A stretch of 64,000 bases of DNA from Pseudaminobacter soli (ex Zhang et al. 2022). GTDB taxonomy: Bacteria; Pseudomonadota; Alphaproteobacteria; Rhizobiales; Rhizobiaceae. The position numbers and the translations under genes were made by a program. The notes beneath the pieces were generated by a model. It saw only the letters and a program-made list of their open reading frames with translations, made no database searches and was not told the origin of the DNA. The DNA lies in the NCBI RefSeq assembly GCF_014595955.1, contig NZ_JABVCF010000013.1, positions 62,676 through 126,675 of the forward strand, in the 5' to 3' direction. Position 1 is the first letter of the stretch, and each line of letters starts with the position of its first letter. Positions 21,362 through 30,961 of this stretch are shown here, piece after piece.

Positions 21362-21907
21362 TTACTGATTTGGAACCTGGGCGGGAGCAGCCGGCGCAGG
21401 CGCCTCGCCGCCGCTCGGGGTTGTGGCAGCGCCACCATCCGAGGGAGGCGTAGCGGGTGCCGACTCGGCCGGGGCCGCCTCCGAAGCCGGCGACGTCTCG
21501 CCAGCAGGAGCGGCCGGCGCCGGAGCCTGGCCGGCAGGCGCTGCGGGAGCCTCATCAGTGGGCACCGCGGGGGCTTGGCTGGCTGGTGCAGCCGGGGGCG
21601 GCGTATCGGAGCCGCCGAGTTGGTCGAGCACGCCGGAGCCCTGGCCCTGCTGCGTCGGCACGCGGTCTAGAATATCGAGCGGACGCTCGCCGTAGCGCGC
21701 CATCAGCGACAGACCAAGCGATGTGGCGAAGAAGGCGGCAGCCAGGATCGCAGTCGCTCGAGTCAGCGCATTGGCGGCACCACGGGCGGTCATGAAGCCG
21801 GAGCCACCGCCGATGCCGAGCCCCCCGCCCTCCGATCGCTGCAGGAGCACGACGCCCACGAGGGCGAGCACGATCATCAGATGGATGACGATGACGACGG
21901 TTTGCAT
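21362..21907 (-). CDS. secG: Protein-export membrane protein SecG with long Ala/Pro tail
   Basis: SecG is the small accessory subunit of the SecYEG translocon. The first 75 residues are typical: helix one (VVIVIHLMIVLALVGVVLLQRSEGGGLG), a glycine-rich loop with GFMTARGAANALTR, and helix two (ATAILAAAFFATSLGLSLM). The remaining ~105 residues are a low-complexity tail of Ala, Pro, Ser, Gly and Glu (PAAPAGETSPASEAAP), longer than the roughly 110-150-residue total usual for rhizobia. A tail this biased is a fast-evolving region. Upstream of tpiA in the usual alphaproteobacterial neighbourhood pyrG/secG/tpiA. Confidence 0.95.
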   Translation of the reverse strand: MQTVVIVIHLMIVLALVGVVLLQRSEGGGLGIGGGSGFMTARGAANALTRATAILAAAFFATSLGLSLMARYGERPLDILDRVPTQQGQGSGVLDQLGGSDTPPPAAPASQAPAVPTDEAPAAPAGQAPAPAAPAGETSPASEAAPAESAPATPPSDGGAATTPSGGEAPAPAAPAQVPNQ

Positions 21908-22092
21908 GACTTCTCCGGCGGGAATTCGGGCGGGCTCGCCCTGCCGGGCGGCTCATTACATGGCTTTGGCTGGATTTCCAAGTCTCCCGCATATGGGGAG
22001 CAAGTGGGGAGGCGCAAGAGAAATGGTGAAACGTCGCAACTATGATCTCGTACCTGGACCAAGCAGCGGCGGCTTCCTATTCTCGTCACCGG

Positions 22093-22596
22093 CTAATGGA
22101 CATGATGTGGACCAGCAGCCGCTTCCTGTCTCACGAAATCAAGAAGCCAATCCTTGAAGAAGCGGTCGATCTCATTCCCTGCAAGTCTCGCCAGGGCTAC
22201 TCTCAGGGTCTGCTCGATGAGGCACTCGGCATCGCGCTGGCTTTGCGTCCTCATTCGTGCCGAGTAGATCAATTCAGGCAGGAAGCTCACGAGGTCGATC
22301 GATGTGGTTTCCGCCTGCGCTACGCAAGACTGTTCCGGCAACGTCGAGGGACCGAGCCTTGGCGGCTGGATGATTTCCAGCTCCAGCGGTGGCGGTCGCA
22401 TGTCCCAGTCGATCGCCCGGATGCCGTCCTTGAGAGCGCGGCAAGCGATCAGTTCAGCAAGTTCGCTATCCAAGAGTTCGCAATGCGGGATGATCGACCG
22501 GACGCTTCGGACCGCATCAGCAAGGGAAAGCACCTGCCCCTTCCGACATTCCTTCAAGACGGTCGCTATTACGTCCGGGCTGCTACGCGCTCTCAC
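22093..22596 (-). CDS. Hypothetical cytosolic protein
   Basis: I do not recognise this family. The frame encodes about 167 residues with no signal peptide or membrane helix. The first 60 residues look like an all-helical module (SSPDVIATVLKECRKGQVLSL, then ADAVRSVRSIIPHC), followed by a proline-rich middle and a helical C-terminus ending in HHVH. Codon use is less GC3-biased than its neighbours, suggesting recent acquisition. The start is GTG at 22596, with GGGGGA upstream; GTG at 22617 is an alternative. An AT-rich palindrome upstream supports a promoter. It sits between secG and tpiA, which are otherwise adjacent in many rhizobia. It could be a non-gene, but the opposite-strand frame looks less protein-like. 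Confidence 0.55.
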   Translation of the reverse strand: MRARSSPDVIATVLKECRKGQVLSLADAVRSVRSIIPHCELLDSELAELIACRALKDGIRAIDWDMRPPPLELEIIQPPRLGPSTLPEQSCVAQAETTSIDLVSFLPELIYSARMRTQSQRDAECLIEQTLRVALARLAGNEIDRFFKDWLLDFVRQEAAAGPHHVH

Positions 22597-22640
22597 ATGC
22601 CGTCCCCCCAAGCCCACCCTAGGAGATACTTACACGCATG

Positions 22641-22658
22641 CATTAACTTTTGTTAATG
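22641..22658. promoter_or_regulatory. AT-rich palindrome upstream of the hypothetical gene
   Basis: CATTAAC (22641-22647), TTTT, GTTAATG (22652-22658) is a perfect inverted repeat about 45 bp upstream of the likely start at 22596, in a locally AT-rich patch. It may be an operator or part of a promoter. The TTAA half-sites recall CtrA boxes, but the spacing is six, not seven. Confidence 0.35.
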
Positions 22659-22757
22659 GAAATATCACGAACGGATGAGCCAAGGACACCGATCCGACTG
22701 CAACCGTCCTCGCTCGCCCAAAGCCACGACCGGGTTATGTAAGTTGAAGCCGTCGTA

Positions 22758-22777
22758 GCGGGCAAGAATTTGCCCGC
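22758..22777. terminator. Hairpin downstream of tpiA
   Basis: GCGGGCAA (22758-22765) and TTGCCCGC (22770-22777) form a perfect 8-bp stem with loop GAAT, 33 bp past the tpiA stop. No T-tract follows on the minus strand, so its role as terminator is uncertain. Confidence 0.4.
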
Positions 22778-22810
22778 CACGCGTTCGAGCGGACTCGCGG
22801 CCGGAGAATG

Positions 22811-23575
22811 TCAAAACGTCCGATAGGCGTCGGCGATGCTCAGGAAATCCTTGGCCTTGAGGCTGGCGCCGCCAATCAACGCGCCGTTGACATTGGCGAT
22901 CGACAGCAACTCGGCGGCGTTGGAGGGCTTCACCGATCCACCGTAGAGAATGCGCATGCGGGCCGCTTCCGAGCCGATGCGGCGCTCGAGCTCGGAGCGG
23001 ATGTGGGCATGGGCATTCGCCACGTCGGCGGGGCTCGGCGTCAGCCCCGTCCCGATCGCCCAGACCGGCTCATACGCGACGATGGTGTTCGCCGGAGAAG
23101 CCGCCGCGGCGATCGAGCCTTCGATCTGGCGCGACAGCACCGCATTCGTCTCTCCGCGCTCGCGCTGATCCCTCGTCTCCCCGATGCAGACGATGGCGCA
23201 GAGCCCGGCGCGCCAGGCAGCCTCCGCCTTGGCATTCACCTCGGCGTCGCTTTCGCCATGATCGATCCGGCGCTCGGAATGGCCGACTATGACGTGGGTC
23301 GCGCCGGCGTCCTTCAGCATCTCGGCAGAGATGTCGCCAGTGTGGGCACCGCTTTCGAATGCATGGCAGTCCTGCCCGCCGATGCGCACGGGATTGCCCT
23401 CGATCGCGGCGCAGGCACGGGTGATCAGCGTCGCAGGCACGCAGACGACCGCGTCGGCCGCCAGTTCCAGCCCGCCCATAAAGCCGCGGCCGATCAACCT
23501 GAGCTCGACCAGGGACTCGGCCGTCCCGTTCATCTTCCAGTTTCCTGCAACGAGCGGGCGAATGGCGGCAGTCAT
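22811..23575 (-). CDS. tpiA: Triose-phosphate isomerase
   Basis: TpiA interconverts dihydroxyacetone phosphate and glyceraldehyde-3-phosphate. The TIM-barrel landmarks are all visible in 254 residues: the lysine in AGNWKMNG, catalytic His in VIVGHSERR, catalytic Glu in [12 protein letters not shown] and the phosphate-binding loop [12 protein letters not shown]. The ATG at 23575 ([11 protein letters not shown]) has GGAG six bases upstream; an ATG two codons earlier is too close to that site. It is divergent from ppiD with 129 bp between, which must hold both promoters. Confidence 0.98.
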   Translation of the reverse strand: MTAAIRPLVAGNWKMNGTAESLVELRLIGRGFMGGLELAADAVVCVPATLITRACAAIEGNPVRIGGQDCHAFESGAHTGDISAEMLKDAGATHVIVGHSERRIDHGESDAEVNAKAEAAWRAGLCAIVCIGETRDQRERGETNAVLSRQIEGSIAAAASPANTIVAYEPVWAIGTGLTPSPADVANAHAHIRSELERRIGSEAARMRILYGGSVKPSNAAELLSIANVNGALIGGASLKAKDFLSIADAYRTF

Positions 23576-23704
23576 GAGCATCTCCTGTGGCGGCGTCCCC
23601 CCGTACCAAAATCAATCGACAAAGCAATCGACACTTGCGGCCAAGGGCGCTATTGCCGTTCTTGAACGGGATTTCCCGCACTAATCGCCTGCAACGGACT
23701 TGTG

Positions 23705-25594
23705 ATGCTCGACTCTTTGCGAAAAGCGGCCGGCACCTGGATCGCCAAACTCCTGCTTCTACTGCTGGTCGTCAGCTTCGCGGTCTGGGGCATCTCCGGG
23801 CAGCTCCACAGCGGGCTTGGCGGCAACAAGGTGATCACCGCCGGCGGCACGTCCGTCTCCCCGATGGAGTATCGGCTGGCCTATGACCGTCAGATCAATC
23901 TCCTGTCGCAACGGTTCGGCCAGCGACTGACCCGCGAACAGGCGACCTCGCTCGGGGTGGACAATCAGGTGCTGGGCCAACTCGTTTCGGGTGCGGTACT
24001 CGACGAGCAGGCGCGCAAGCTCGGCCTCGGCCTGTCGAAGGACCGGCTTGCTGTGCTGACCGCGCAGGATCCCGCCTTCCAGGGTCCCGACGGGGGTTTC
24101 GACCGCCAGCGCTTCGATTACGTGTTGCGGCAGATCGGCATGCGGCCGGAGGACTATCTGAACAGCCGGGCGCAGGTCGCCGTGCGCCAGCAGATCGTCG
24201 AGGCAGTTGCGGACGGGATCAAGGCGCCCGACGCGCTGCTGCGCGCCGTGGCGCTCTACCAGGGCGAGGACCGTACCGCAGAATACCTGACCATTCCCCG
24301 GAGCGTGGTGGAGCCGGTCGAGCCGCCGTCCGATGACGTGCTCTCGGGCTGGTTCGAGGAGCACAAGAAGCAGTATGCCGCGCCGGAATACCGCAAGATC
24401 AGCTATGTCAGGCTCAACGCCGAGGACATCGCCGATGCGGCGGCAGTCTCCGAGGATCAGGTGAAGGCCGACTACGAGAAGAACAAGGCTCGTTTCACGA
24501 CGCCCGAGACGCGCGCGATCCAACAGCTTGTCTTCCCCAGCAAGGAAGCCGCCGAAGCGGCTGTGGCGGCGCTGAAGAACGCAACCCCCTTCGAGAAGAT
24601 CATCGAAGAGCAAGGCAAGACGCTTGCCGATGTGCAGTTGGGCGAACTCACGAAAGAGAATGTCCCCGACAGGAAGGTGGCCGACGCGGCCTTCTCGCTC
24701 AACGAGAACGAGGTGAGCGGGGTCGTCGAGGGTAGCTTCGGGCCGGTACTGGTGCGGGTCACCAAGATCAATCCGGAAGTGGTGAAGCCCTACGAGGCGG
24801 CGAAGGACGAGATCCGCAAGGATCTGGCGCTGGGCGAAGCGCACCGGGTGCTGCTCGACGTGCACGACAGCTACGAGGACGCCCGCGCCGGAGGCGCCAC
24901 AATGGCCGAGGCTGCGGAGAAGATGAGGCTCAAGGTGGCCACGATCGACGCAGTCGATCGCGCGGGACAGAGGCCCGACGGAACGATGGTCAACGACATC
25001 CCTCAATCCAGCGAGGTGTTGCGCGCCGCCTTCGACAGCGAAGTGGGCGTAGAGAACGCCGCGATCCCGAGCGGCAAGGACGGCTACGTCTACTACGAGG
25101 TTGAGGGCATCACGCCGGCGCGCGACCGCACTTTCGATGAAGTGAAAGACAAGGTGGCGGCCGACTGGACCAAGGCGGAGGCCGAGAGGCGGCTCACCGA
25201 CAAGGTCACCGAACTGGAAAAGCGCCTGAAGGACGGGACGCCCCTGGAAACGATCGCGGCCGAGCTGACGCTTGAAAAGCAGACCAAGCGTGGCCTGAAG
25301 CGCGAAGCCGAGGACGCCGACTTTGGCCGCGACGGGGTCGACGCCGTGTTCAGCGTCGCCCTGAACGGCGTAGGCTCGTTCGCCGCGCCAGCCGGCGACG
25401 CACGCGTCCTCTTCAAGGTCACCGAGGTGTTCGAGCCCGCCGCCTCGGGGCCTGACGCGCTGCCCGAGAACATGCGCAGGCAGTATGCCTCCGATCTCGC
25501 GGACGATCTGCTCGACCAGTTGGTCCTCAAGCTGCAGACCGAGTACGAGGTGCGTGTCGACCGGAACGCGATCTCCCAGGCTTTGGCGTTCTGA
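23705..25594 (+). CDS. ppiD: Peptidyl-prolyl cis-trans isomerase, PpiD/SurA type, membrane anchored
   Basis: The 629-residue protein has the PpiD layout: a short cytoplasmic end, one transmembrane helix (AKLLLLLLVVSFAVWGI, about 13-30), a SurA-like N-terminal chaperone domain (about 35-190) and a parvulin/rotamase domain near 250-370 (TRAIQQLVFPSKEAAEAAV), then a long helical C-terminal region. It should act at the periplasmic face of the Sec translocon on emerging outer-membrane and periplasmic proteins. The start ATG at 23705 has only a weak ribosome site; GTG just before it is possible. It leads ppiD-trpD-trpC-moaC-moeA, all on the plus strand with gaps of five bases or less after ppiD, an order typical of rhizobia. 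Confidence 0.92.
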   Translation: MLDSLRKAAGTWIAKLLLLLLVVSFAVWGISGQLHSGLGGNKVITAGGTSVSPMEYRLAYDRQINLLSQRFGQRLTREQATSLGVDNQVLGQLVSGAVLDEQARKLGLGLSKDRLAVLTAQDPAFQGPDGGFDRQRFDYVLRQIGMRPEDYLNSRAQVAVRQQIVEAVADGIKAPDALLRAVALYQGEDRTAEYLTIPRSVVEPVEPPSDDVLSGWFEEHKKQYAAPEYRKISYVRLNAEDIADAAAVSEDQVKADYEKNKARFTTPETRAIQQLVFPSKEAAEAAVAALKNATPFEKIIEEQGKTLADVQLGELTKENVPDRKVADAAFSLNENEVSGVVEGSFGPVLVRVTKINPEVVKPYEAAKDEIRKDLALGEAHRVLLDVHDSYEDARAGGATMAEAAEKMRLKVATIDAVDRAGQRPDGTMVNDIPQSSEVLRAAFDSEVGVENAAIPSGKDGYVYYEVEGITPARDRTFDEVKDKVAADWTKAEAERRLTDKVTELEKRLKDGTPLETIAAELTLEKQTKRGLKREAEDADFGRDGVDAVFSVALNGVGSFAAPAGDARVLFKVTEVFEPAASGPDALPENMRRQYASDLADDLLDQLVLKLQTEYEVRVDRNAISQALAF

Positions 25595-25597
25595 TCC

Positions 25598-26608
25598 ATG
25601 AGCACGCTGAAATCTTATATCGCAAAGGTTGCAGGGGGCGCCGTTCTCTCCTTCGAGGAGGCAAAGGACGCCTTCGACATCATCATGTCCGGTGAGGCGA
25701 CTCCGGGCCAGATAGGCGCCTTCCTGATGGCGCTGCGCGTGCGCGGCGAAAAGGTGCCGGAGATCTCTGGCGCGGTCGCCACCATGCGCGAAAAGATGCT
25801 GACCGTGGAAGCGCCGTCCGAGGCGATCGACATCGTCGGCACCGGCGGCGACAATTCGCACAGCGTGAACATCTCCACGGCTTCCGCCTTCGTCATCGCA
25901 GGCAGCGGCGTTCCTGTCGCCAAGCACGGCAACCGCGGCCTCTCGTCCCAGACCGGCGCGGCCGACGTGCTGATGGCACTCGGCGTGAAGATCGACCTCT
26001 CGCCCGAGGCGATCGCGAGTTGCATCCGCGAGGCAGGCGTGGGCTTCATGTTCGCGCCGGCGCATCATCCCGCCATGCGCCATGTCGGGCCAGTACGCGC
26101 AGAACTCGGCACGCGCACGATCTTCAACATCTTGGGGCCGCTCTCGAACCCCGCCGGGGTGAGGCGGCAGATGGTCGGGGTGTTCTCGGCCGAATGGTTG
26201 GTGCCGGTCGCGGAGACGCTGAAGGCGCTCGGCACCGAGCGCGCCTGGGTGGCCCACGGCGACGGGTTCGACGAGATCACGACCACCGGCGAGACCCACG
26301 TCACCGAACTGGTCGACGGCGAGGTCCGCAGCATGGTGATCACCCCGGAGCAGGTCGGGCTGTCGCGGTTCCGCCACGAGGATCTTCGCGGCGGAGATGC
26401 CGCCTTCAACGCATCGGCGCTGCGCGCTACATTGGAGGGCAAGCCCGGCGCCTATCGCGATACGGTGCTGATGAATGCGGGAGCCGGGCTGGTGATCGCC
26501 GGCAGAGCTGCAGATCTGAGTGAAGGCGTGCGCATGGCCGCCCAAACGATCGACGAGGGGCGCGCCGTGCATGTGCTCGACCAGTTGGTCGTCGTGTCGA
26601 ACGAGTAG
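25598..26608 (+). CDS. trpD: Anthranilate phosphoribosyltransferase
   Basis: TrpD joins anthranilate to phosphoribosyl pyrophosphate in tryptophan synthesis. At 336 residues it has the signature [15 protein letters not shown] for PRPP binding, then [17 protein letters not shown] and the substrate segment [15 protein letters not shown]. It begins three bases after ppiD stops, with little room for its own ribosome site, so translational coupling is likely. trpC follows after five bases. No trp leader or attenuator is seen, as it is internal to the operon. Confidence 0.98.
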   Translation: MSTLKSYIAKVAGGAVLSFEEAKDAFDIIMSGEATPGQIGAFLMALRVRGEKVPEISGAVATMREKMLTVEAPSEAIDIVGTGGDNSHSVNISTASAFVIAGSGVPVAKHGNRGLSSQTGAADVLMALGVKIDLSPEAIASCIREAGVGFMFAPAHHPAMRHVGPVRAELGTRTIFNILGPLSNPAGVRRQMVGVFSAEWLVPVAETLKALGTERAWVAHGDGFDEITTTGETHVTELVDGEVRSMVITPEQVGLSRFRHEDLRGGDAAFNASALRATLEGKPGAYRDTVLMNAGAGLVIAGRAADLSEGVRMAAQTIDEGRAVHVLDQLVVVSNE

Positions 26609-26613
26609 CGCTT

Positions 26614-27432
26614 ATGGCCGACATTTTACGAAAGATCGAGGAATACAAGCGCCGCGAGATCGCCGAGGCGAAGCAGCGCGTCCCGATCGAGGAACTCAAG
26701 GACGCAGCGCGCGACGCCGACCCCGTGCGCGGCTTCGCGGAGGCTCTGTGGTCGAAACGAAGCAGCGGCGGGTACGGCCTGATCGCCGAGATCAAGAAGG
26801 CGAGCCCCTCGAAAGGCTTGATCCGGGCCGACTTCGATCCCCCTGCCCTCGCCCGAGCCTACGAGGCGGGCGGCGCGGCCGGCCTCTCGGTATTGACGGA
26901 TGCGCCGTCCTTCCAGGGAGCGCCTGAGTTCCTGACGGAGGCCCGCAACGCCACGCGGCTCCCCGTGCTGCGAAAGGACTTCCTCTACGATCCCTACCAG
27001 GTCTACGAGGCGCGCGCCTGGGGCGCGGACGCCGTGCTGATCATCCTGGCGGGGGTCGATGATGACACCGCCTTCTCCATCCACGACACGGCCGAGCAGC
27101 TCGGCATGGATGTTCTGGTGGAGGTGCATAACGAGCAAGAAACTGAGCGCGCGCTCGCCATGCCATCGCCGCTGATCGGCATCAACAATCGCAACCTGCA
27201 CACCTTCGAGGTCGATCTCGCCGTTTCCGAACGGCTGGCGCGGATGATTCCACCAGAGCGGCTGCTCGTCGGCGAAAGCGGCATCTTCACGCATGACGAT
27301 TGCCGCCGCCTCGCGGAGGTCGGCATCGAGACCTTCCTCGTCGGCGAAAGCCTCATGCGCAAGCAGGACGTCGAGGCCGCGACACGCGCCCTGCTCTTCG
27401 GCGAACAGGCCGCGGCGGTGGAGTTGGGCTGA
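26614..27432 (+). CDS. trpC: Indole-3-glycerol phosphate synthase
   Basis: TrpC closes the indole ring in tryptophan synthesis. The 272-residue TIM barrel has [13 protein letters not shown] (catalytic Lys), [31 protein letters not shown] and VGESGIF, all canonical. It is a stand-alone synthase, not fused to TrpF. Its TGA overlaps the moaC ATG as TGATG, so the tryptophan and molybdenum-cofactor genes are translationally coupled. Confidence 0.98.
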   Translation: MADILRKIEEYKRREIAEAKQRVPIEELKDAARDADPVRGFAEALWSKRSSGGYGLIAEIKKASPSKGLIRADFDPPALARAYEAGGAAGLSVLTDAPSFQGAPEFLTEARNATRLPVLRKDFLYDPYQVYEARAWGADAVLIILAGVDDDTAFSIHDTAEQLGMDVLVEVHNEQETERALAMPSPLIGINNRNLHTFEVDLAVSERLARMIPPERLLVGESGIFTHDDCRRLAEVGIETFLVGESLMRKQDVEAATRALLFGEQAAAVELG

Positions 27433-27920
27433 TGGCTTCGCCCGCTGCCGGGCTCACGCATCTTGGTGCCGACGGCCAGGCCAACATGGTCGACGTCGGG
27501 AACAAGGCCGAAACGGTACGGACCGCGATCGCCGAGGGTGCGGTTGCCATGCAGCCCGAAACCTTGAAGGTGATCCTGGCCGGCGACGCCAAGAAGGGCG
27601 ACGTCATCGGCACCGCGCGAATCGCCGGCATCATGGCGGCGAAGCGCACGCATGAACTCATCCCGCTCTGCCATCCCCTGCTGCTGACGAAGGTGGCGGT
27701 GGACATCGTACCCGACGATGAACTGCCCGGATTGCGCATAACCGCACTTGCGCGTGTCACCGGCAAGACCGGCGTGGAGATGGAGGCGCTGACGGCGGCA
27801 TCGGTCGCCTGCCTCACCATCTACGACATGGCCAAGGCGATCGACCGTGGAATGGTGATTTCCGGCATCCGCCTGGTGGAAAAGACTGGCGGCAAGTCCG
27901 GCGATTACAGGGCGGGCTGA
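27432..27920 (+). CDS. moaC: Cyclic pyranopterin monophosphate synthase
   Basis: MoaC makes cyclic pyranopterin monophosphate with MoaA in molybdenum-cofactor synthesis. The 162 residues include [14 protein letters not shown] near the start, the substrate region [13 protein letters not shown] and [19 protein letters not shown] with the catalytic lysine following in AKAIDRG. The start overlaps the trpC stop and moeA begins one base after its stop. moaA itself is not in this window. Confidence 0.97.
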   Translation: MASPAAGLTHLGADGQANMVDVGNKAETVRTAIAEGAVAMQPETLKVILAGDAKKGDVIGTARIAGIMAAKRTHELIPLCHPLLLTKVAVDIVPDDELPGLRITALARVTGKTGVEMEALTAASVACLTIYDMAKAIDRGMVISGIRLVEKTGGKSGDYRAG

Positions 27921-27921
27921 C

Positions 27922-29151
27922 ATGGCTCTGCTGCCCGTCGAAGAGGCCCTTTCGCGCCTGCTGGACGGAGCCGGAGCACTATCCCCCGAGCGGGTACCGA
28001 TTTCGGATGCTTCCGGCCGCGTGCTTGCCGAACCTGTCAAGGCGCTCCGAACGCAGCCGCCCTTTGATTGCTCCGCCATGGACGGCTATGCCGTGCGCGC
28101 CATGGACGTCGCGGACGTGCCCGTGAAGCTTACTCTGATCGGGACGGCAGCCGCCGGCCGCGGTTTCAACGGGACCGTGGGGGAGCGGGAAGCGGTGCGC
28201 ATCCTGACCGGAGCTCCCCTGCCGGCCAGCGCCGACACGATCATCATCCAGGAAAATGCCCGGCGCATCGACGATCGCGCCATCGAGGTGCTGGAGACCG
28301 TCGCCAAGGGCAGGCACATCAGGCGCCGCGCCCTGGATTTCGCCGAGGGCGACATCCTGCTGGAAGCGGGCCGGGAACTCGATGCCGGGGCACTCTCGCT
28401 CGCAGCCTCGGGTAACCACGCTGAGCTCGACGTCGTCTCACGACCGCTCGTCGCGATCATCGCCACCGGAGACGAACTGCTTCCTCCGGGCAGCGAGCCC
28501 GGGCCGGATCAGATCATTGCGTCAAATTCCTATGGCGTGGCTGCGGTCGCCGCATCCGTGGGCGCCCGTGTGCTCTACCTCGGGATCGTCCGCGACGACG
28601 CCGCGGCGATAAGGGAGAAGCTGGCGGTTGCTGCTGAGGCGGGAGCCGACGTCATCGTGACCTTGGGCGGCGCGTCGATCGGAGATCACGACCTGGTGCA
28701 TCAGGTCCTCACTGGCGACGGCGTCCAGATCGACTTCTGGAAGATAGCCATGCGCCCCGGCAAGCCGCTGATGTTCGGACGCAAAGGCGCTACGCGCTTC
28801 ATGGGCATGCCGGGCAATCCGGTGGCAAGCTTGATCTGCGCACATATATTCCTGAAGCCGCTGGTTGCCCGCTTGGGCGGAAGAACCGTTGAACATGACA
28901 TTCGCCGTGCGGTTCTCGGAGCGCCGTTGCAGGCGAACGATCTCAGGCAGGATTATGTACGGGCGCGGCTGGACTATGTGCAGGCAGACTTGACCAGAGA
29001 AGAGGACACCACGCTGATTGCGACGCCGTTTGAGGTTCAGGACTCCTCAATGCTGCGCACGCTCGCCGAATCGCGTTGTCTCATCATACGCGAGCCCTTT
29101 GCATCCGCTGCAGAAACTGGCGCCCTCTGCACGGTACTGATCCTGCGCTGA
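27922..29151 (+). CDS. moeA: Molybdopterin molybdenumtransferase
   Basis: MoeA inserts molybdate into adenylylated molybdopterin. The 409-residue product shows the four-domain layout: an N-terminal MoeA signature (FDCSAMDGYAVRA), the MogA-like fold with DIVTLGGASIGDHDLV-type residues (VTLGGASIGDHDLV), and MGMPGNPVAS, then a C-terminal beta-barrel domain. It is the last gene of the ppiD operon, ending 192 bp before the convergent porin gene. That gap has no clear plus-strand terminator other than the shared hairpin at 29296-29321. Confidence 0.96.
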   Translation: MALLPVEEALSRLLDGAGALSPERVPISDASGRVLAEPVKALRTQPPFDCSAMDGYAVRAMDVADVPVKLTLIGTAAAGRGFNGTVGEREAVRILTGAPLPASADTIIIQENARRIDDRAIEVLETVAKGRHIRRRALDFAEGDILLEAGRELDAGALSLAASGNHAELDVVSRPLVAIIATGDELLPPGSEPGPDQIIASNSYGVAAVAASVGARVLYLGIVRDDAAAIREKLAVAAEAGADVIVTLGGASIGDHDLVHQVLTGDGVQIDFWKIAMRPGKPLMFGRKGATRFMGMPGNPVASLICAHIFLKPLVARLGGRTVEHDIRRAVLGAPLQANDLRQDYVRARLDYVQADLTREEDTTLIATPFEVQDSSMLRTLAESRCLIIREPFASAAETGALCTVLILR

Positions 29152-29295
29152 CCCGGTTTATAATAGTAGAGCAGCGGCTTTCCAGCGCCGCGAGTAACCC
29201 GCATCCATCATTGCGACCACCTGCTCGCCGCGAACCTGCACGTGCCACAGCCGTCGTGGCTGAGATGCAATCCTGATCTCTACTCCAAAAAAGAA

Positions 29296-29321
29296 GAACC
29301 CGGCGATTGCTCGCCGGGTTC
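29296..29321 (-). terminator. Rho-independent terminator after the porin gene
   Basis: A perfect 11-bp stem GAACCCGGCGA / TCGCCGGGTTC (29296-29306, 29311-29321, loop TTGC). On the minus strand it is followed by TTCTTTTTT, a good U-tract, 22 bp beyond the porin stop at 29344. It may also slow moeA transcripts from the other side. Confidence 0.92.
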
Positions 29322-29343
29322 ACTGTCAATCGGTCAAGACCGA

Positions 29344-30483
29344 TTAGAAGTTGCGCTGGAAGCGGACGTTCACGCCCCAAGCATCGGAGTCGTCGACGTC
29401 GAAGTTGTCGACGTAGTCGACTTCCGGGGTGATCACGAAGCCGGGGACCAACTCGTAGGCGATGTTGGCGGCCACCGAGAAGTTCTCGGCCTCGTCCCAG
29501 CCGATTTCGGCGTTGAAGGTCGCCTTCTCGTTCAGCTTGATCGCCGTGCCGGCCCAGAGAGCCCAGTCGCCGTCCCAGGGAGCGTAGAAGTTGGTACCCT
29601 GGTCGAAGACGCCGTTGAAGTCGTTGCCGCCGGAGTCCCAGGCAGCCATCACGAAGGCCGAGGCGGTCTCAGTGAAGTTCACGTCAACGCGGCCCTTGAT
29701 GGCGACCTCTTCTTCCCAGCTGTCGTAGCCGGCGACAATGCCGACCTTGCCCCAGCCCTGGGTCAGCGACACGCCGCCCACGACATACGGTGCGTAGTCT
29801 TCGGTGATGCCGCTGGCGCCTTCACCCTCGTCCTCGTCGCCCTGCTCGAGAGCGATTGCTGCCGAGAAGCCGTTCGGGCCGGTATAGGTGTAGGCGATCT
29901 GCAGGGTGGCGAACGGACCGTAGGGGATCAGACCGTCGTTCAGGACGCCCGACGAGTAGTCGGTGAAGGTCGAGAACAGCGAGTCGGTCTTGCCGATGCG
30001 GAAGCCGCCGAGTTCGATGTAGGCGTGATCGATGCCGAAGGAGTCGTCGTTGTCGTAGAAACCGGTCTGGACCGTTCTGTCGATGTCGCCGTCGCCATCG
30101 TCGTCAACGCCCACGAACGAGCCATTGCCAGTACCCTGGTAGTTGAAGTTGACGGCAGCGTAGGAGCGCAGGGTGCCGAGTTCGGTCTCAGAGCGGGCGT
30201 CAGCACGCAGCTGGAAACGGGCACGGTTGTTGTAGGTCTCCTCATTGGCGTTGCTGGTCTTGCCGAGGAGATCGCCGCCACGAATGTCGACGCGGACGTA
30301 GCCGCTGATCTTGAGGCAGGTCTCGGTGCCCGGCAGATAGAAGAAGCCGGTGCCGTACACGTCGCAGACACGCACGTATTCCACGGGCTCCGGCTCTGCC
30401 GCAACCACCATGTCGGCCGCCCGTGCGCCTGAGACTGCGACGAGAGCCGCAGCGGAGCCGAGAAGCAGGCTCTTGATGTTCAT
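29344..30483 (-). CDS. Outer-membrane porin, rhizobial Omp2/RopA type
   Basis: The 379-residue precursor begins MNIKSLLLGSAAALVAVSGARAAD, a clear signal peptide. The mature part starts with VEYVRVCDVYGTGFFYLPGTETCLKISGYVRVD, the two-Cys N-terminal signature of Brucella Omp2 and rhizobial porins, and runs in alternating beta strands to a final NVRFQRNF, with the terminal Phe used for BamA recognition. Acidic loops (DDDGDGDID) face the outside. The ATG at 30483 has GGAGGT seven to eight bases upstream, and the long upstream gap and strong terminator fit a highly expressed monocistronic gene. Confidence 0.95.
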   Translation of the reverse strand: MNIKSLLLGSAAALVAVSGARAADMVVAAEPEPVEYVRVCDVYGTGFFYLPGTETCLKISGYVRVDIRGGDLLGKTSNANEETYNNRARFQLRADARSETELGTLRSYAAVNFNYQGTGNGSFVGVDDDGDGDIDRTVQTGFYDNDDSFGIDHAYIELGGFRIGKTDSLFSTFTDYSSGVLNDGLIPYGPFATLQIAYTYTGPNGFSAAIALEQGDEDEGEGASGITEDYAPYVVGGVSLTQGWGKVGIVAGYDSWEEEVAIKGRVDVNFTETASAFVMAAWDSGGNDFNGVFDQGTNFYAPWDGDWALWAGTAIKLNEKATFNAEIGWDEAENFSVAANIAYELVPGFVITPEVDYVDNFDVDDSDAWGVNVRFQRNF

Positions 30484-30936
30484 TTCTGACCTCCAGTCAA
30501 AAAATACAGGAATGTATTTCGAGTCTTTGCCTTCCAACACCGTCGCCTTTGCCAACCCTGACGAGTCTTCACCCCTCCGGCAAAAGACGAACGTTGCTAA
30601 CCCTTCTGGACCATACCCGAGTTGCTTGACTGTTCAATCTCTCGCTTAGGTTCCAGCAGCTTCATCGATCATGTTCTGCCCTTCCTGTGGCACAAAGGAC
30701 ACGACTCTGAGTGCTGCCACCGATCATTCTCCAGACGTATACATAAGCTGTTAATAGTCCCATCTACGAACACCGCCCCTCCCTGGTCATTCGAGCAAGG
30801 AACGACTGACGACCTTTTTTGCACTGCGAAGCTGCCGCGTGAAAGTACAGTTTGTTTGTAGATTTTGTTGACGACTGGCACGCTGGGCGTCGCAGGCATC
30901 AGGAGCGGCTCGCTAACCGGATTTTTATGGATTGCA

Positions 30937-30951
30937 GAACACAACTGGAAC
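30937..30951. promoter_or_regulatory. SOS box (LexA operator), GAAC-N7-GAAC
   Basis: GAAC at 30937-30940 and GAAC at 30948-30951 are separated by exactly seven bases, matching the alphaproteobacterial LexA operator (direct repeat GTTC-N7-GTTC read from the other strand). It lies 47 bp upstream of the lexA start, as expected for autorepression. Confidence 0.85.
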
Positions 30952-30961
30952 ATGTAGGTTT

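Noticed and set aside
22042-22656. Plus-strand 204-codon frame overlapping the hypothetical gene
   Set aside because: Less protein-like composition, starts inside a gap and has no ribosome site; the minus-strand frame has helix-like patterning and a palindrome upstream.
22641-22658. CtrA binding site
   Set aside because: TTAA half-sites are spaced by six rather than the consensus seven, so I list it only as a palindrome.
23759-26572. A 937-codon open frame on the minus strand opposite ppiD and trpD
   Set aside because: It is a shadow: high GC with strong codon bias in ppiD and trpD keeps the opposite frame free of stops. Its product is rich in His, Arg, Asp and Leu without domain structure, while ppiD and trpD are unmistakable.
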